This document shows positions 1 through 7,656 of a DNA stretch of 64,000 nucleotides, in pieces. The position numbers were made by a program, and so were the translations under genes. Source of the stretch: Hymenobacter psoromatis (GTDB taxonomy: Bacteria; Bacteroidota; Bacteroidia; Cytophagales; Hymenobacteraceae). The notes below the pieces were generated by a model. It ran no database searches and was not told the origin of the DNA. It saw nothing but the letters and a program-made list of their open reading frames with translations. Numbering within the stretch: position 1 is the first letter of the stretch; the number at the start of each line of letters is the position of its first letter. The DNA lies in contig NZ_JAIFAG010000001.1 of the NCBI RefSeq assembly GCF_020012125.1, positions 744,001 through 808,000 on the forward strand. Direction: 5' to 3'.

Positions 1-438
1 TACGGCGGCTTTCAATCCGCTGGCATCGGTGGCAAACACGGTGGCCAGCACGGCGGGGGTAGGGTGCCGGGCAAAGTCGCGCAACAGCTCTAGCGGGTTA
101 TCGGCATTGGTAAAATCCAGCGGCTCCAGCAGGATGCGCACCACGCCCTGGCAGCCGGGGCCGAGGCCGTGGCGCGGGTCGTCCTCGTCGCGCGTGTCGT
201 AGGTCACGAGCGCCGGCTCACCCTGAAAAATGGCCCGCCGCGCCCGCTGCCGCGCATCGCCCTCCAGGCAGCCGCCGCTAATGGCCCCGGTCAGCTCGCC
301 GTCTTCGGTCACGAGCATCCGCGCCCCCGGCCGCCGGTAGGCCGAGCCAATGACCTCAACCACCGTGGCCAGCGCGCAGGGCTGGCGCGCGGCGCGGTGC
401 TGGTCGTAGGCGAGGAAGAGGCGTTGGAGTTCAGTCAT
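1..438 (-). CDS. XdhC/CoxI family molybdenum cofactor maturation protein (C-terminus off the window)
   Basis: XdhC-type proteins bind the molybdenum cofactor, help its sulfuration and load it into xanthine-dehydrogenase-family enzymes in the cytoplasm. The visible 146 residues from the ATG at 438 begin MTELQRLFLAYDQ and include the typical N-terminal XdhC stretch: ATVVEVIGSAYRRPGARM, then GELTGAISGGCLEGD, then a Y-D-T-R-D-E-D-D-P-R-H-G-L-G-P-G-C-Q-G segment. The SGGCLE motif is diagnostic for the family. The gene is in the same orientation as the molybdenum hydroxylase genes at 1895-5794 and in E. coli the equivalent gene (paoD) directly follows paoC. Here about 1.45 kb of unrelated, partly AT-rich sequence on the other strand lies between them. 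The C-terminal Rossmann part is beyond the edge, so length and completeness cannot be judged. Confidence 0.85.
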   Translation of the reverse strand, partial: MTELQRLFLAYDQHRAARQPCALATVVEVIGSAYRRPGARMLVTEDGELTGAISGGCLEGDARQRARRAIFQGEPALVTYDTRDEDDPRHGLGPGCQGVVRILLEPLDFTNADNPLELLRDFARHPTPAVLATVFATDASGLKAAV

Positions 439-534
439 GGCGGGAAAAAGGCCGGTTGGGGCAGTACGCCCGGCGGCGCGGCCGGGTTATGCAAACCGTT
501 GGCCCGCGCCCGCGGTTTCAAAAGCCGCGGGTAA

Positions 535-699
535 AACCTGCTCCAAAACGACCTACCCCCCAGCACCGCCGTCGATGTCGTGGACATCCACGCCAGCATG
601 AACAGCGGCGCGCTGGGCGAGGATTACGAGCAGCACAAGCCCCCGCTGGGCCAGGTGAAGCTGGAGGAGTTCGCGAAGGAGTTCGCGGCGGCTTTTTGA
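535..699 (+). pseudogene. Short open frame, possible 3' fragment of a lost gene
   Basis: After an in-frame TAA at 532 a frame of 54 codons runs to TGA at 697-699. It ends with an acidic/hydrophobic tail (ALGEDYEQHK, then KLEEFAKEFAAAF) that reads like a real protein C-terminus. There is no ATG near its beginning (the first Met is internal), no promoter is obvious, and the upstream frame is closed. I do not recognise the family. It may be the surviving end of a gene whose 5' part was deleted when the neighbouring sequence was inserted between xdhC and the pao genes, or a chance frame in GC-rich DNA. Confidence 0.3.
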
Positions 700-791
700 G
701 GGGGTAGGGCAGAGGATAAGCAAAAGCGCCCCGTAACCTTGTGGTTGCGGGGCGCCTTCGCAGTAACTTTAAGCATTCAACAACAACTGCC

Positions 792-1028
792 ATGACGATA
801 AGCAAGCAGGCAATTATCGACCGCACCATCAAAGCCGTTAATTTGCTTCCCGCCGATAAAGCCGAAGAAATTTCTGACTTCGCCGACTTCGTAAGCAAGT
901 GCTACGAGGAGCAGCAGCTGGCGCAGGGAATCCAGAAGCTAGCCGCCGAAAGCCAGGCTTTTGATTTCCTCAAAGATGAAGAAGACTTATACACCGAAGC
1001 CGACTTAAAAGAAGTGTACAATGGGTAA
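792..1028 (+). CDS. Small acidic antitoxin-like protein (MazE/DUF2281-like), orphan
   Basis: This is a 78-residue, strongly acidic, helical protein starting at ATG 792 (MTISKQAIIDRTIK) rather than at the upstream GTG-type extension, which runs through a GC-rich leader. The pattern of a short helix, the phrase LLPADKAEEISDFADFV and an acidic tail ending DLKEVYNG is typical of the small antitoxins that precede PemK/MazF-type toxin genes in Bacteroidota. The last codons overlap the ATG at 1021 of a frame starting MGKGDVV, the classical beginning of such a toxin, but that frame stops after 15 residues. Thus the antitoxin appears to have lost its partner. Inference rests on sequence style and context; no DNA-binding motif is obvious. 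Confidence 0.55.
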   Translation: MTISKQAIIDRTIKAVNLLPADKAEEISDFADFVSKCYEEQQLAQGIQKLAAESQAFDFLKDEEDLYTEADLKEVYNG

Positions 1029-1068
1029 GGGCGACGTCGTACGAACAATTATAGGAAAATCAACGTAA
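1021..1068 (+). pseudogene. Truncated MazF/PemK-type toxin start
   Basis: ATG at 1021 overlaps the antitoxin stop (ATGGGTAA), the usual translational coupling of this toxin-antitoxin type. The first seven residues, MGKGDVV, match the expected toxin N-terminus, but the frame then diverges (RTIIGKST) and stops at 1066-1068. The following sequence is AT-rich and unrelated. The toxin body appears to have been deleted or replaced at about position 1042. Confidence 0.5.
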
Positions 1069-1077
1069 ATTTGAAGT

Positions 1078-1302
1078 ATGAAAAAAGGAAGAATCTCGCT
1101 GTCAGCAGTGCGAAGTGCCAATGGTAAGTTGGTTTCTGGAAGCGGAAAATCCGCTCACATTGTTTCCGATAATTCAAGAAACGGCGCACTAATATTTAGC
1201 GCTGTTTATGTTGGAAAATCTTATGACCTTAATATTTCTAAAGATGCAATTAAGAGTGCATATGCAGAATCGCGCGCTAAAACTATAATGAAAGAAAAAT
1301 AG
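1078..1302 (+). CDS. Small basic hypothetical protein, AT-rich
   Basis: A 74-residue basic protein (MKKGRISLSAVRSANGK start; tail SRAKTIMKEK) with ATG at 1078. The coding sequence is clearly lower in GC than the surrounding core and uses A/T-ending codons, like the frame that follows at 1305, so the two probably arrived together. The middle contains a beta-rich stretch (GALIFSAVYVGKSYDLNIS). No family is recognised. It sits 2 bp before the next frame, suggesting a two-gene unit. Confidence 0.5.
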   Translation: MKKGRISLSAVRSANGKLVSGSGKSAHIVSDNSRNGALIFSAVYVGKSYDLNISKDAIKSAYAESRAKTIMKEK

Positions 1303-1304
1303 AT

Positions 1305-1832
1305 ATGGAAAGAAAATTTAGTTTTTTATACTCTGAGTTTGTTGAAGATGAGAATGATATGATTGGGCATATAGCCTATAGTCTTTACAAATCTAATAAA
1401 ATATAATATATTAAGCAGTATAAAATTGATAATGAAGATGGTGAGCTGACAGAAGATGCTCTAGAAGCATTTCATAAGGTTTCTAAAACTACTATTCCTG
1501 CCTTGAAGATTCAGGCAGAGTAAATACTATTGAATTTTACGCAGTTTACTTTAGATGAAACAGTTGCTGAAATAGAAGAAAGAATTAAAGCGAATCAGGA
1601 AAATAAACTTAAAGAAATAATTAGCCCAATTATTCCAAAAAGCAAAAGTCCTTGGGATGGATTTTGGATGTCAGTTTTAGTAAAAGGGGTTCAAACAGCT
1701 GTTGTCGGTTTTGTCATATTTTTAATAGTATTTGCGGCTTCAGCTAATAAAACAGGTCTTTGGAATGCTGTAAGAGGTTTGATTCCTGACCCCGATAAAG
1801 CTAGTTCAAATCAGACAAGACTGACTCACTGA
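1305..1832 (+). pseudogene. Single-TM hypothetical protein gene broken by two in-frame TAA codons
   Basis: One continuous frame runs from ATG 1305 to TGA 1830-1832 and would encode about 175 residues, but TAA codons occur at codon 34 (1404-1406) and codon 73 (1521-1523). The sense on both sides of each stop is coherent: MERKFSFLYSEFVEDENDM at the N-terminus, an acidic middle (DNEDGELTEDALEAFHK), a helical part (LDETVAEIEERIKANQENK) and a C-terminal membrane helix (GVQTAVVGFVIFLIVFAA). This layout matches a small Bacteroidota family of soluble-helical proteins with one C-terminal TM segment whose function I do not know. Both stops are one change from a sense codon. Most likely a recently inactivated gene; programmed readthrough is an unlikely alternative. 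Confidence 0.65.
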
Positions 1833-1838
1833 AACAAA

Positions 1839-1874
1839 AAACCGCCCCGCAGCCAATTGGCTGCGGGGCGGTTT
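1839..1874. terminator. Bidirectional terminator hairpin
   Basis: Perfect inverted repeat ACCGCCCCGCAGCC / GGCTGCGGGGCGGT around AATT, flanked by an A-run on the left and TTTCGTTT on the right. It lies between the convergent frame ending at 1832 and the molybdenum hydroxylase gene ending at 1895, so it can serve both. Confidence 0.85.
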
Positions 1875-1894
1875 CGTTTGCTGCTACTTGCTAC

Positions 1895-4162
1895 TTACAG
1901 CAGCTTATCAATCGTTATCGGCAACTCCCGCACGCGTTTGCCGGTGGCGTGGTACACGGCATTGGCCACGGCCGCCGCGACGCCCAGCATGCCGATTTCG
2001 CCCACGCCTTTTACGCCGATGGGGCTGGCGATGTCGTCTTCCTCCTCCACGAAAATCACGTCGATTTTGTGAATGTCGGCGTTTACCGGGATGTGGTACT
2101 CGGCGTAGTTGTGGTTCATGTAGCGGCCCTGCACGTTGTCGAGGTAGGCCTCTTCCATCAGGGCCATGCCGATGCCCCAGACCGTACCGCCGAGTACCTG
2201 GCTACGGGCGGTTTTGGGGTTTAGGATGCGGCCGGCGGCCACGGCGTTCACCACGCGGGTGACGTGCACGGTGCCCAGTTCCTCGTCCACTTTCACCTCT
2301 ACGAAGGCCGCGTTGTGCGAGTGCATCGAGTATTTCAGCATGTTGGCGGGGTTGGGGCCGGCTTTGCCATCGGCCTCAATCTTGGCCTCGCCGCTGGCTT
2401 GTAGAATATCCTGGATGGCCACCGACATGCGGATGTCCTCGTTGGCGCGAATGTGGCCGTCCACGAACTGCACGTTCTCGAAATCGAGGCCGTCCAGTGG
2501 GGATTTGTCCATCTTCTGGGCCAGCTTGAGCAGCTTCTTGCCTACTTCCTCGCAGGCGTTTTTTACGGCCGCGCCGACTGAGTTGGCGGTCCAGGAGCCA
2601 CCTTGAATAGGGGCGGTGGGGTATTCCGTATCGCCCAGGTTGAACTTCACCTGCTCCATGGGCAGGCCCAGGGTTTGGGCGGCCATCTGGGTCATAATCA
2701 CGTAGGTACCCGCGCCCTGGTCGTTGGTGGCGCTGTTTACGGTGAGGGTGCCGTCGGCTTTCAGGATGGCCTTGGCGGCGGCTTTTTGCATGGAGGCATC
2801 CCAGCAGCCGGTGGCCATGCCCCAGCCCACCAGCAGGTCACCGTCGCGCATCGAGCGGGGCTCGGGGGTACGCTGGTCCCAGCCGAAGCGGGCGGCGCCT
2901 TCGTGGTAGCAGTCAAGCAAGCGCTTGCTGCTGAAAGGCTTGTTCTCGGTGGGGTCCTCGTAGGTATAGTTCAGCAAGCGGAACTGCAAGGGGTCCACCT
3001 TGGCCTCATACGAGAGCTCATCCACGGCGCTTTCGATGGCAAACGAGCCGGTGGCCGCGCCGGGGGCGCGCATGTCGGCGGGCGTATCCACGTCGAGCCG
3101 GGCCAGTTGGTAAGCAAACTTGCTGTTGGGCGTTTTATACAGAATGCCCGACCAGTTGACCACCGTTTCGGTTTCGGCCTCATACTGCGAGGTTTCGGCA
3201 AACGCGTTGTGCTCCAGCGATTGCAGGTAGCCCTGGTCGTCGGCCGCCAGCTTGATGTCTTGAATGGTGTGCGGCCGGTGGCCCAGGCCAAACATCTGCG
3301 AGCGCGTGAGCGACACCCGCACCGAATGCTCCAGCTCCAGCGCGGCCAGCACCCCCAGAAAAACCTGGTACTGCGGCCGCAAGCCCGCGCCAAAACCGCC
3401 GCCGGTGAACTTCGAAATAACTCGCGCTTCCTCGTTGCTCAGCCCAAAAATCTTGGCGAGGTATTGCTGCACGTTGGGCGCACCCTGCGTTTTGTCGTAG
3501 ATTTTCAACTTTTTACCATCGCCCAGCCACTCTACGGTGGAGGCAAACATCTCCATCGGGTTGTGGTGCTGCGCGTGGTGTGTGTACTCGCCCGCAATCT
3601 TATGCGGTGCCTCGGCGTAGGCCTTGTTGGCGTCGCCCTTGGGCTTGGGAGGGGGTAGGAAACCGGTTTTGCCCTTGGGCGCGTCAAAGGCTTCGCCGCG
3701 CGCTTTTTCAAGGTCGGTGTTGTGCTCGGCCACCTCGTATTCTACCCGCAGAATGGACGCCGCATAGCGCGCCAGCTCGAACGTTTCGGCAATGACCAGC
3801 GCCACCGGCTGCTGGCTGAATAGGATTTCGGCATTGTGCAGCGGCCGAAACGGCGAGCCGCCGGGCGCTACGTCATCTTTGTAGGAGCGGTCGAACCAGG
3901 CCAGCGAGGGCACATTCTCGTACGAAAATATCTGCTTCACGCCGGGTAGGGCCAGCACCGGCGCGGTGTCGATTTTTATGATTTTGCCCTTCGTGATGGG
4001 GCTGGTTACCACGTAGCCGTACCACAAATCGGGCACGTTGAATTCGGCGGCGTAAGTGGCCGAGCCCGATACTTTGGCCGGGCCTTCGGGGCGGCTGATG
4101 GGGCGGCCCACTACGTCGGAGTTCAGGCGTACGGTGGGCGGGGTGGCGATAGTCTGACTCAT
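1895..4162 (-). CDS. paoC: Molybdopterin-binding subunit of a PaoABC-type aldehyde/xanthine oxidoreductase
   Basis: Large catalytic subunit (755 aa) of a three-subunit molybdenum hydroxylase that oxidises aldehydes or purine-like heterocycles with water as oxygen donor. The substrate cannot be read from the sequence. Signature segments are present: GGGFGAG at 254-260, MRAPG at 364-368 and the catalytic-Glu motif GVGEIG at 719-724 (Glu722), which activates the Mo-bound water. Start ATG at 4162 follows the FAD subunit stop by 5 bp. Similarity of all three subunits is to E. coli PaoABC (YagTSR) rather than to single-chain xanthine dehydrogenases. The Tat signal found on E. coli PaoA is not seen in the small subunit here, so the complex is probably cytoplasmic. 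The gene ends at the bidirectional hairpin at 1839-1874. Confidence 0.9.
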   Translation of the reverse strand: MSQTIATPPTVRLNSDVVGRPISRPEGPAKVSGSATYAAEFNVPDLWYGYVVTSPITKGKIIKIDTAPVLALPGVKQIFSYENVPSLAWFDRSYKDDVAPGGSPFRPLHNAEILFSQQPVALVIAETFELARYAASILRVEYEVAEHNTDLEKARGEAFDAPKGKTGFLPPPKPKGDANKAYAEAPHKIAGEYTHHAQHHNPMEMFASTVEWLGDGKKLKIYDKTQGAPNVQQYLAKIFGLSNEEARVISKFTGGGFGAGLRPQYQVFLGVLAALELEHSVRVSLTRSQMFGLGHRPHTIQDIKLAADDQGYLQSLEHNAFAETSQYEAETETVVNWSGILYKTPNSKFAYQLARLDVDTPADMRAPGAATGSFAIESAVDELSYEAKVDPLQFRLLNYTYEDPTENKPFSSKRLLDCYHEGAARFGWDQRTPEPRSMRDGDLLVGWGMATGCWDASMQKAAAKAILKADGTLTVNSATNDQGAGTYVIMTQMAAQTLGLPMEQVKFNLGDTEYPTAPIQGGSWTANSVGAAVKNACEEVGKKLLKLAQKMDKSPLDGLDFENVQFVDGHIRANEDIRMSVAIQDILQASGEAKIEADGKAGPNPANMLKYSMHSHNAAFVEVKVDEELGTVHVTRVVNAVAAGRILNPKTARSQVLGGTVWGIGMALMEEAYLDNVQGRYMNHNYAEYHIPVNADIHKIDVIFVEEEDDIASPIGVKGVGEIGMLGVAAAVANAVYHATGKRVRELPITIDKLL

Positions 4163-4167
4163 ATAGC

Positions 4168-5193
4168 TTACGGATTAGAATTTAGGAAAGCGGTTGAATC
4201 AAGCTCCTGGCTCATCTCGGTGGCCTGCTTGAGGGCGCGCACGATGGCGCGGCGACCCAGCTCGATTTTGAACGAATTAGGCCCGTAACCCTTGGCCTCG
4301 GCAAATACCTTGGCTGCCACCTGCCGAAACAAATCGGGCGAAGCCGACTGGCCTTCCAGCATCTTTTCGGCCTCCTGGTCGCGCCAGGGCTTGTGGGCCA
4401 CGCCGCCCAGCGCAAAGCGGGCCTTTTTGATGGTGTTACCCTCCATTTCCAGGCCCACCGCCACGCTCACCAGCGCAAAGGCGTAGCTGGCCCGGTCGCG
4501 CAGCTTGAGGTAGGTAAAGTTCTTCTCAAACCCGCGCTTGGGCAGGTCGATGGCCGTTACTAGCTCACCAGGCTTCAGCGTGTTGTCCAACTCCGGCTGG
4601 TCGCCCGGCAGTCGGTGAAAGTCCTCAAACTTGATGGTACGCTCGCCGGCGGGGCCTTCCACACGCACCACGGCCTCCAGTGCCGCCAGGGCCACGCACA
4701 TATCGGAGGGGTGGGTAGCGATGCAGCTCTCCGAGGTACCCAGCACGCCGCACACCCGGTTGAAGCCCCCGATGGCCGAGCAGCCGGTGCCCGGCTCGCG
4801 CTTATTGCAGGGGGTAGCGAGGTCGTAGAAATAGTAGCAGCGGGTGCGCTGCAAGAGGTTGCCGCCGTCGGTGGCCATGTTACGCAGCTGCGGCGTGGCC
4901 CCAGCCAATATCGTCTGGCTCAGCAGGGGGTAGCGCGCCTGCACCTGCTCGTCGTAGGCAGTGGCCGAGTTGGTGGCGAGGGCGCCCAGGCGCAGGCCAC
5001 CATCGGGCAGCGCCTCGATGCGGCTCAGCGGCAGGTGGCCGAGGCTGGTGAGGTGGGTAGGGCGGGCCACGTTGTACTTCATCAGGTCGATGAGGTTGGT
5101 GCCGCCGCCCAGATAGGCGGCGCCGTCGTGGCTGGTATTATCGGCCACGGCCGCCTGCACGGCCTCGGCTTGGGTGAGGGTGAAGCTGTTCAT
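4168..5193 (-). CDS. paoB: FAD-binding subunit of PaoABC-type oxidoreductase, with extra Fe-S cysteines
   Basis: Middle subunit (341 aa) carrying FAD and passing electrons between the 2Fe-2S clusters and the final acceptor. The FAD-binding loop LGGGTNLIDLMK is at 28-39 and the TDGGNLLQRTRC segment follows at about 108-119. Cysteines 119, 129, 138 and 148/157 lie in an inserted region (PCNKREPGTGC, then GFNRVCG) that in E. coli PaoB holds an additional 4Fe-4S cluster, and THPSDM is conserved after it. The spacing is 13 bp to the small subunit and 5 bp to the large one, so it is an operon. The presence of the PaoB-type cluster insert is the main reason for choosing pao over xdh names. Confidence 0.88.
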   Translation of the reverse strand: MNSFTLTQAEAVQAAVADNTSHDGAAYLGGGTNLIDLMKYNVARPTHLTSLGHLPLSRIEALPDGGLRLGALATNSATAYDEQVQARYPLLSQTILAGATPQLRNMATDGGNLLQRTRCYYFYDLATPCNKREPGTGCSAIGGFNRVCGVLGTSESCIATHPSDMCVALAALEAVVRVEGPAGERTIKFEDFHRLPGDQPELDNTLKPGELVTAIDLPKRGFEKNFTYLKLRDRASYAFALVSVAVGLEMEGNTIKKARFALGGVAHKPWRDQEAEKMLEGQSASPDLFRQVAAKVFAEAKGYGPNSFKIELGRRAIVRALKQATEMSQELDSTAFLNSNP

Positions 5194-5206
5194 AAAGGGC
5201 TGCTAA

Positions 5207-5794
5207 TTAGTTGACTGAGCTGGCGGCGGTGGGCTGCGCTGGAATGGTAACCAGCGTGCCGTTATCGACCACCACCTTACCATCGCACAGCACTTCCATC
5301 ACGGCCGACAGAATATTGGTGTAGGCTCCGCAGCGGCAGAGGTTGCCGCTCATCAGCTCGCGCACTTCGTCGGCGGTTTTGGCGCGGCCCTCGTTGATGA
5401 GGCCCTGGGCCGAGCAAATCTGGCCAGGGGTGCAGTAGCCGCACTGAAAGGCGTCGTGGTCGATAAACGCCTGCTGCAAGGGCGAGAGGTTGTCGGCGCT
5501 GCCCAGGCCCTCAATGGTCTGAATAGCCTTGCCTTGGTACACCGTGGCTAGGGCCAGGCAGGAGTTGATGCGCTGGCCATCGACGAGCACGGTGCACGAG
5601 CCGCACTGGCCGTGGTCGCAGCCTTTTTTGGTGCCGGTCAGGTTCAGGTACTCGCGCAGGGCGTCGAGCAGGCTGGTCCAGGGCGCGATGTGGAGGGTGT
5701 GGTCCTGGCCATTCACGCGCAGCGTCACGGGCTGGGTGGGCACCAGGGCAGGCGGCGTTTTATCGAGCAGCTGTTGGATGAAATGTGGGCTCAT
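5207..5794 (-). CDS. paoA: 2Fe-2S subunit of PaoABC-type oxidoreductase
   Basis: Small electron-transfer subunit (195 aa) with two 2Fe-2S clusters. The plant-type cluster is Cys59, Cys64, Cys67 and Cys79 (KGCDHGQCGSC then NSC); the second is Cys118, Cys121, Cys153 and Cys155 (QCGYC and NLCRC). The N-terminus (MSPHFIQQLLDKTPPALVP) has no twin-arginine signal, unlike E. coli PaoA. First gene of the operon; its promoter should lie in the AT-rich stretch about 5840-5960, where I could not pin down a convincing -33/-7 pair on the minus strand. The C-terminal 20 residues beyond the domain are low complexity. Confidence 0.9.
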   Translation of the reverse strand: MSPHFIQQLLDKTPPALVPTQPVTLRVNGQDHTLHIAPWTSLLDALREYLNLTGTKKGCDHGQCGSCTVLVDGQRINSCLALATVYQGKAIQTIEGLGSADNLSPLQQAFIDHDAFQCGYCTPGQICSAQGLINEGRAKTADEVRELMSGNLCRCGAYTNILSAVMEVLCDGKVVVDNGTLVTIPAQPTAASSVN

Positions 5795-6146
5795 ACAGCG
5801 GTAAGTAAGAAATAGTGGCTTTGGCAGCCGGGAGTTTACAGTGCTAATCCCTACGCATCAAGAGGTTGGTTTGATGTTTTTATTAGTCTAAATAAGCGTA
5901 TCAACTAATCTTAAGGTAGAATTAAGTCTTGAAAATCAATAGTACAGCTTGTTTGCTGCCGAGCTAGATTATTTGCAAAAAGGCCGTATCAGCCTACGTG
6001 CTATAAGTCGTTGTATTCGAGCGGGTATAGCGCACTCTTTCACGGGTGCCTATGCTCTGGCCGGTGGTCGGCGGCCTCCCTACCCCCTTCGCTCGGCCCG
6101 AAGCCGGCGGCCGGGCTACCTTTACGGCGCTCCCTCACCGGGGGCC

Positions 6147-6260
6147 CTTATCAAGAAAGGCGGAGGGACAGGCCCTGCGATGCCTTAGCAACCGGTAGCA
6201 ATACGAGGTGCTAATTCCTGTTTCGAGGCGCGGCACCAGCCCGGCTCGGAAGAAGATAAG
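6147..6260 (+). ncRNA. SAM-I (S-box) riboswitch
   Basis: The aptamer is recognisable by its outer stem CTTATC / GATAAG, followed by AAGAAAGGCGGAGGGA, the CTGCGATGCC...AGCAACC block and GGTGCTAATTCC, all in S-box order. A terminator-like hairpin with a U-run follows at 6284-6315 and the next gene is homoserine dehydrogenase. S-adenosylmethionine binding would stabilise the terminator and switch off methionine-branch synthesis. An upstream frame crossing this region (5949-6188) is a chance frame. Confidence 0.92.
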
Positions 6261-6283
6261 CCAAAAGTGCCCGCGTTGGCGGT

Positions 6284-6315
6284 AGCTCTTCTGACTTGTC
6301 GGGAGGGCTTTTTTT
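6284..6315 (+). terminator. Riboswitch expression platform (intrinsic terminator)
   Basis: AGCTCTTC pairs (with G-U wobbles) with GGGAGGGCT across a short loop and is followed directly by a run of T. It lies 24 bp after the SAM aptamer and 80 bp before the homoserine dehydrogenase start, where a transcription-attenuating hairpin would be expected. Confidence 0.75.
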
Positions 6316-6394
6316 AAGCTTTTCCGGGAAGAAAACTTGATGCGTGGCTGGGTGGGGGAGGAGTCGTTTTAGTCCGCTACCCCCTTCTTTTTAT

Positions 6395-7627
6395 ATGACC
6401 CGCACCAACCTCCACATTGGTCTTTTTGGCTTTGGCGTCGTGGGCCAGGGCCTGCACGCCGTGCTGGAACGCACGCCCGGCCTGCGCGCCCGTATTGGCC
6501 GCATCGCGGTGAAAAACCGCCAGAAGCACCGCTCGCTACCCGCCGGGCTATTCACTTTCGACAAAAATGACCTGCTGGCCGACCCCGACCTCACGGTTAT
6601 TGTGGAGCTGATTGACGATGCCGACGAAGCCTACCTCATCGTGAAGGAAGCGTTGTGGCGCGGCAAAGCCGTGGTAACGGCGAACAAAAAAATGCTGGCC
6701 GAGCACCTGCCCGAACTCATTGAAATTCAGCGCCAGACTGGCACGCCCCTGCTATACGAGGCGGCGGCCTGCGCCAGCCTGCCCGTCATCCGCAACCTAG
6801 AAGAATATTACGATACCGACCTACTGGAATCGGTGGAGGGCATTATTAACGGCTCGACCAACTACATTCTCACGGCTATGAGCCGCGACGGGCAGCCCTA
6901 CGCCGCTGCCCTGGCCAGGGCGCAGGAACTGGGCTTTGCTGAAAGCAACCCGGCCCTCGACGTGGAGGGCTTCGACGCCCGCAATAAGCTGGTGCTGCTG
7001 CTGGCCCACGCCTTCGGTGCGGTGGTGGCCCCGACTGATTTATTGGCTGTGGGTATCACCGGCATCAGCGAGCGGGCCACGGCCTACGCCCGCGAGCAGG
7101 GCCTGATAATCAAGCTGGTAGCGGAGGCGCGGCGGCTGCCCGGCGGCGGGCTGGCGGCGGCCGTGCTACCCACCCTGGTGCGCCCCGGCCACGAGCTGGC
7201 GGGCGTGCACGACGAGTTCAACGGTCTCGTGATGCAGAGCGGCTTTGCCGACCGGCAGTTCTTTCTGGGGCGCGGGGCGGGGGCGTTTCCCACCGCCTCG
7301 GCCGTGCTCAGCGACCTCTCGGCGCTCACCTACGGCTACCGCTACGCCTACAAGAAAATTCATCAGCATGCTCACCTCGCCCTCGCCCCCGATGCGGCCG
7401 AAGTGGACGTGCTCGTGACCTTCGGCACCGAAGCCGCGCCCGACAAGGCCGATTTTAGCGCCGTGCACGAAGAGCTTCGCTCGGCTACGCGGGGCAATTA
7501 CCTCACCGGCACCATCGGGCTGGGCCAGCTGGCGCGGGCCGCGTGGCTGCGTGCGCCTGGTGTAGGCGTGGTGCGGCTGGCCGCGCCGCTGCGGGCCGCT
7601 GTGGCGGTTCCCGAGCTGGTAGCTTAG
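6395..7627 (+). CDS. hom: Homoserine dehydrogenase
   Basis: NAD(P)-dependent reduction of aspartate semialdehyde to homoserine, the branch point to methionine and threonine. The 410-aa protein starts at ATG 6395 (MTRTNLHIGLFGFGVVGQGL). The longer frame from 6344 lacks support because it would begin inside the leader. Rossmann motif GFGVVG is at 12-17, followed by VVTANKKMLAEH and the strongly conserved NGSTNYILT and GFAESNPALDVEG substrate/catalytic segments. The C-terminal part (from about 320) differs from a standard ACT domain, so feedback control by threonine is not evident. Control is by the SAM-I riboswitch upstream, which points to a role in methionine supply. Confidence 0.92.
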   Translation: MTRTNLHIGLFGFGVVGQGLHAVLERTPGLRARIGRIAVKNRQKHRSLPAGLFTFDKNDLLADPDLTVIVELIDDADEAYLIVKEALWRGKAVVTANKKMLAEHLPELIEIQRQTGTPLLYEAAACASLPVIRNLEEYYDTDLLESVEGIINGSTNYILTAMSRDGQPYAAALARAQELGFAESNPALDVEGFDARNKLVLLLAHAFGAVVAPTDLLAVGITGISERATAYAREQGLIIKLVAEARRLPGGGLAAAVLPTLVRPGHELAGVHDEFNGLVMQSGFADRQFFLGRGAGAFPTASAVLSDLSALTYGYRYAYKKIHQHAHLALAPDAAEVDVLVTFGTEAAPDKADFSAVHEELRSATRGNYLTGTIGLGQLARAAWLRAPGVGVVRLAAPLRAAVAVPELVA

Positions 7628-7656
7628 CGCCCCAGCCGCGCTGCCTACATTTGGGC

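Noticed and set aside
1949..5214. Long plus-strand frames opposite the pao genes
   Set aside because: They mirror the minus-strand genes in GC-rich sequence; the minus-strand proteins have full family motifs and the plus-strand frames none.
5949..6214. Open frames over the hom leader
   Set aside because: They overlap the SAM-I riboswitch and have no protein-like composition.
6344..6394. Upstream extension of hom
   Set aside because: The extra residues come from the leader after the attenuator and are not family-like; ATG 6395 gives the normal N-terminus.
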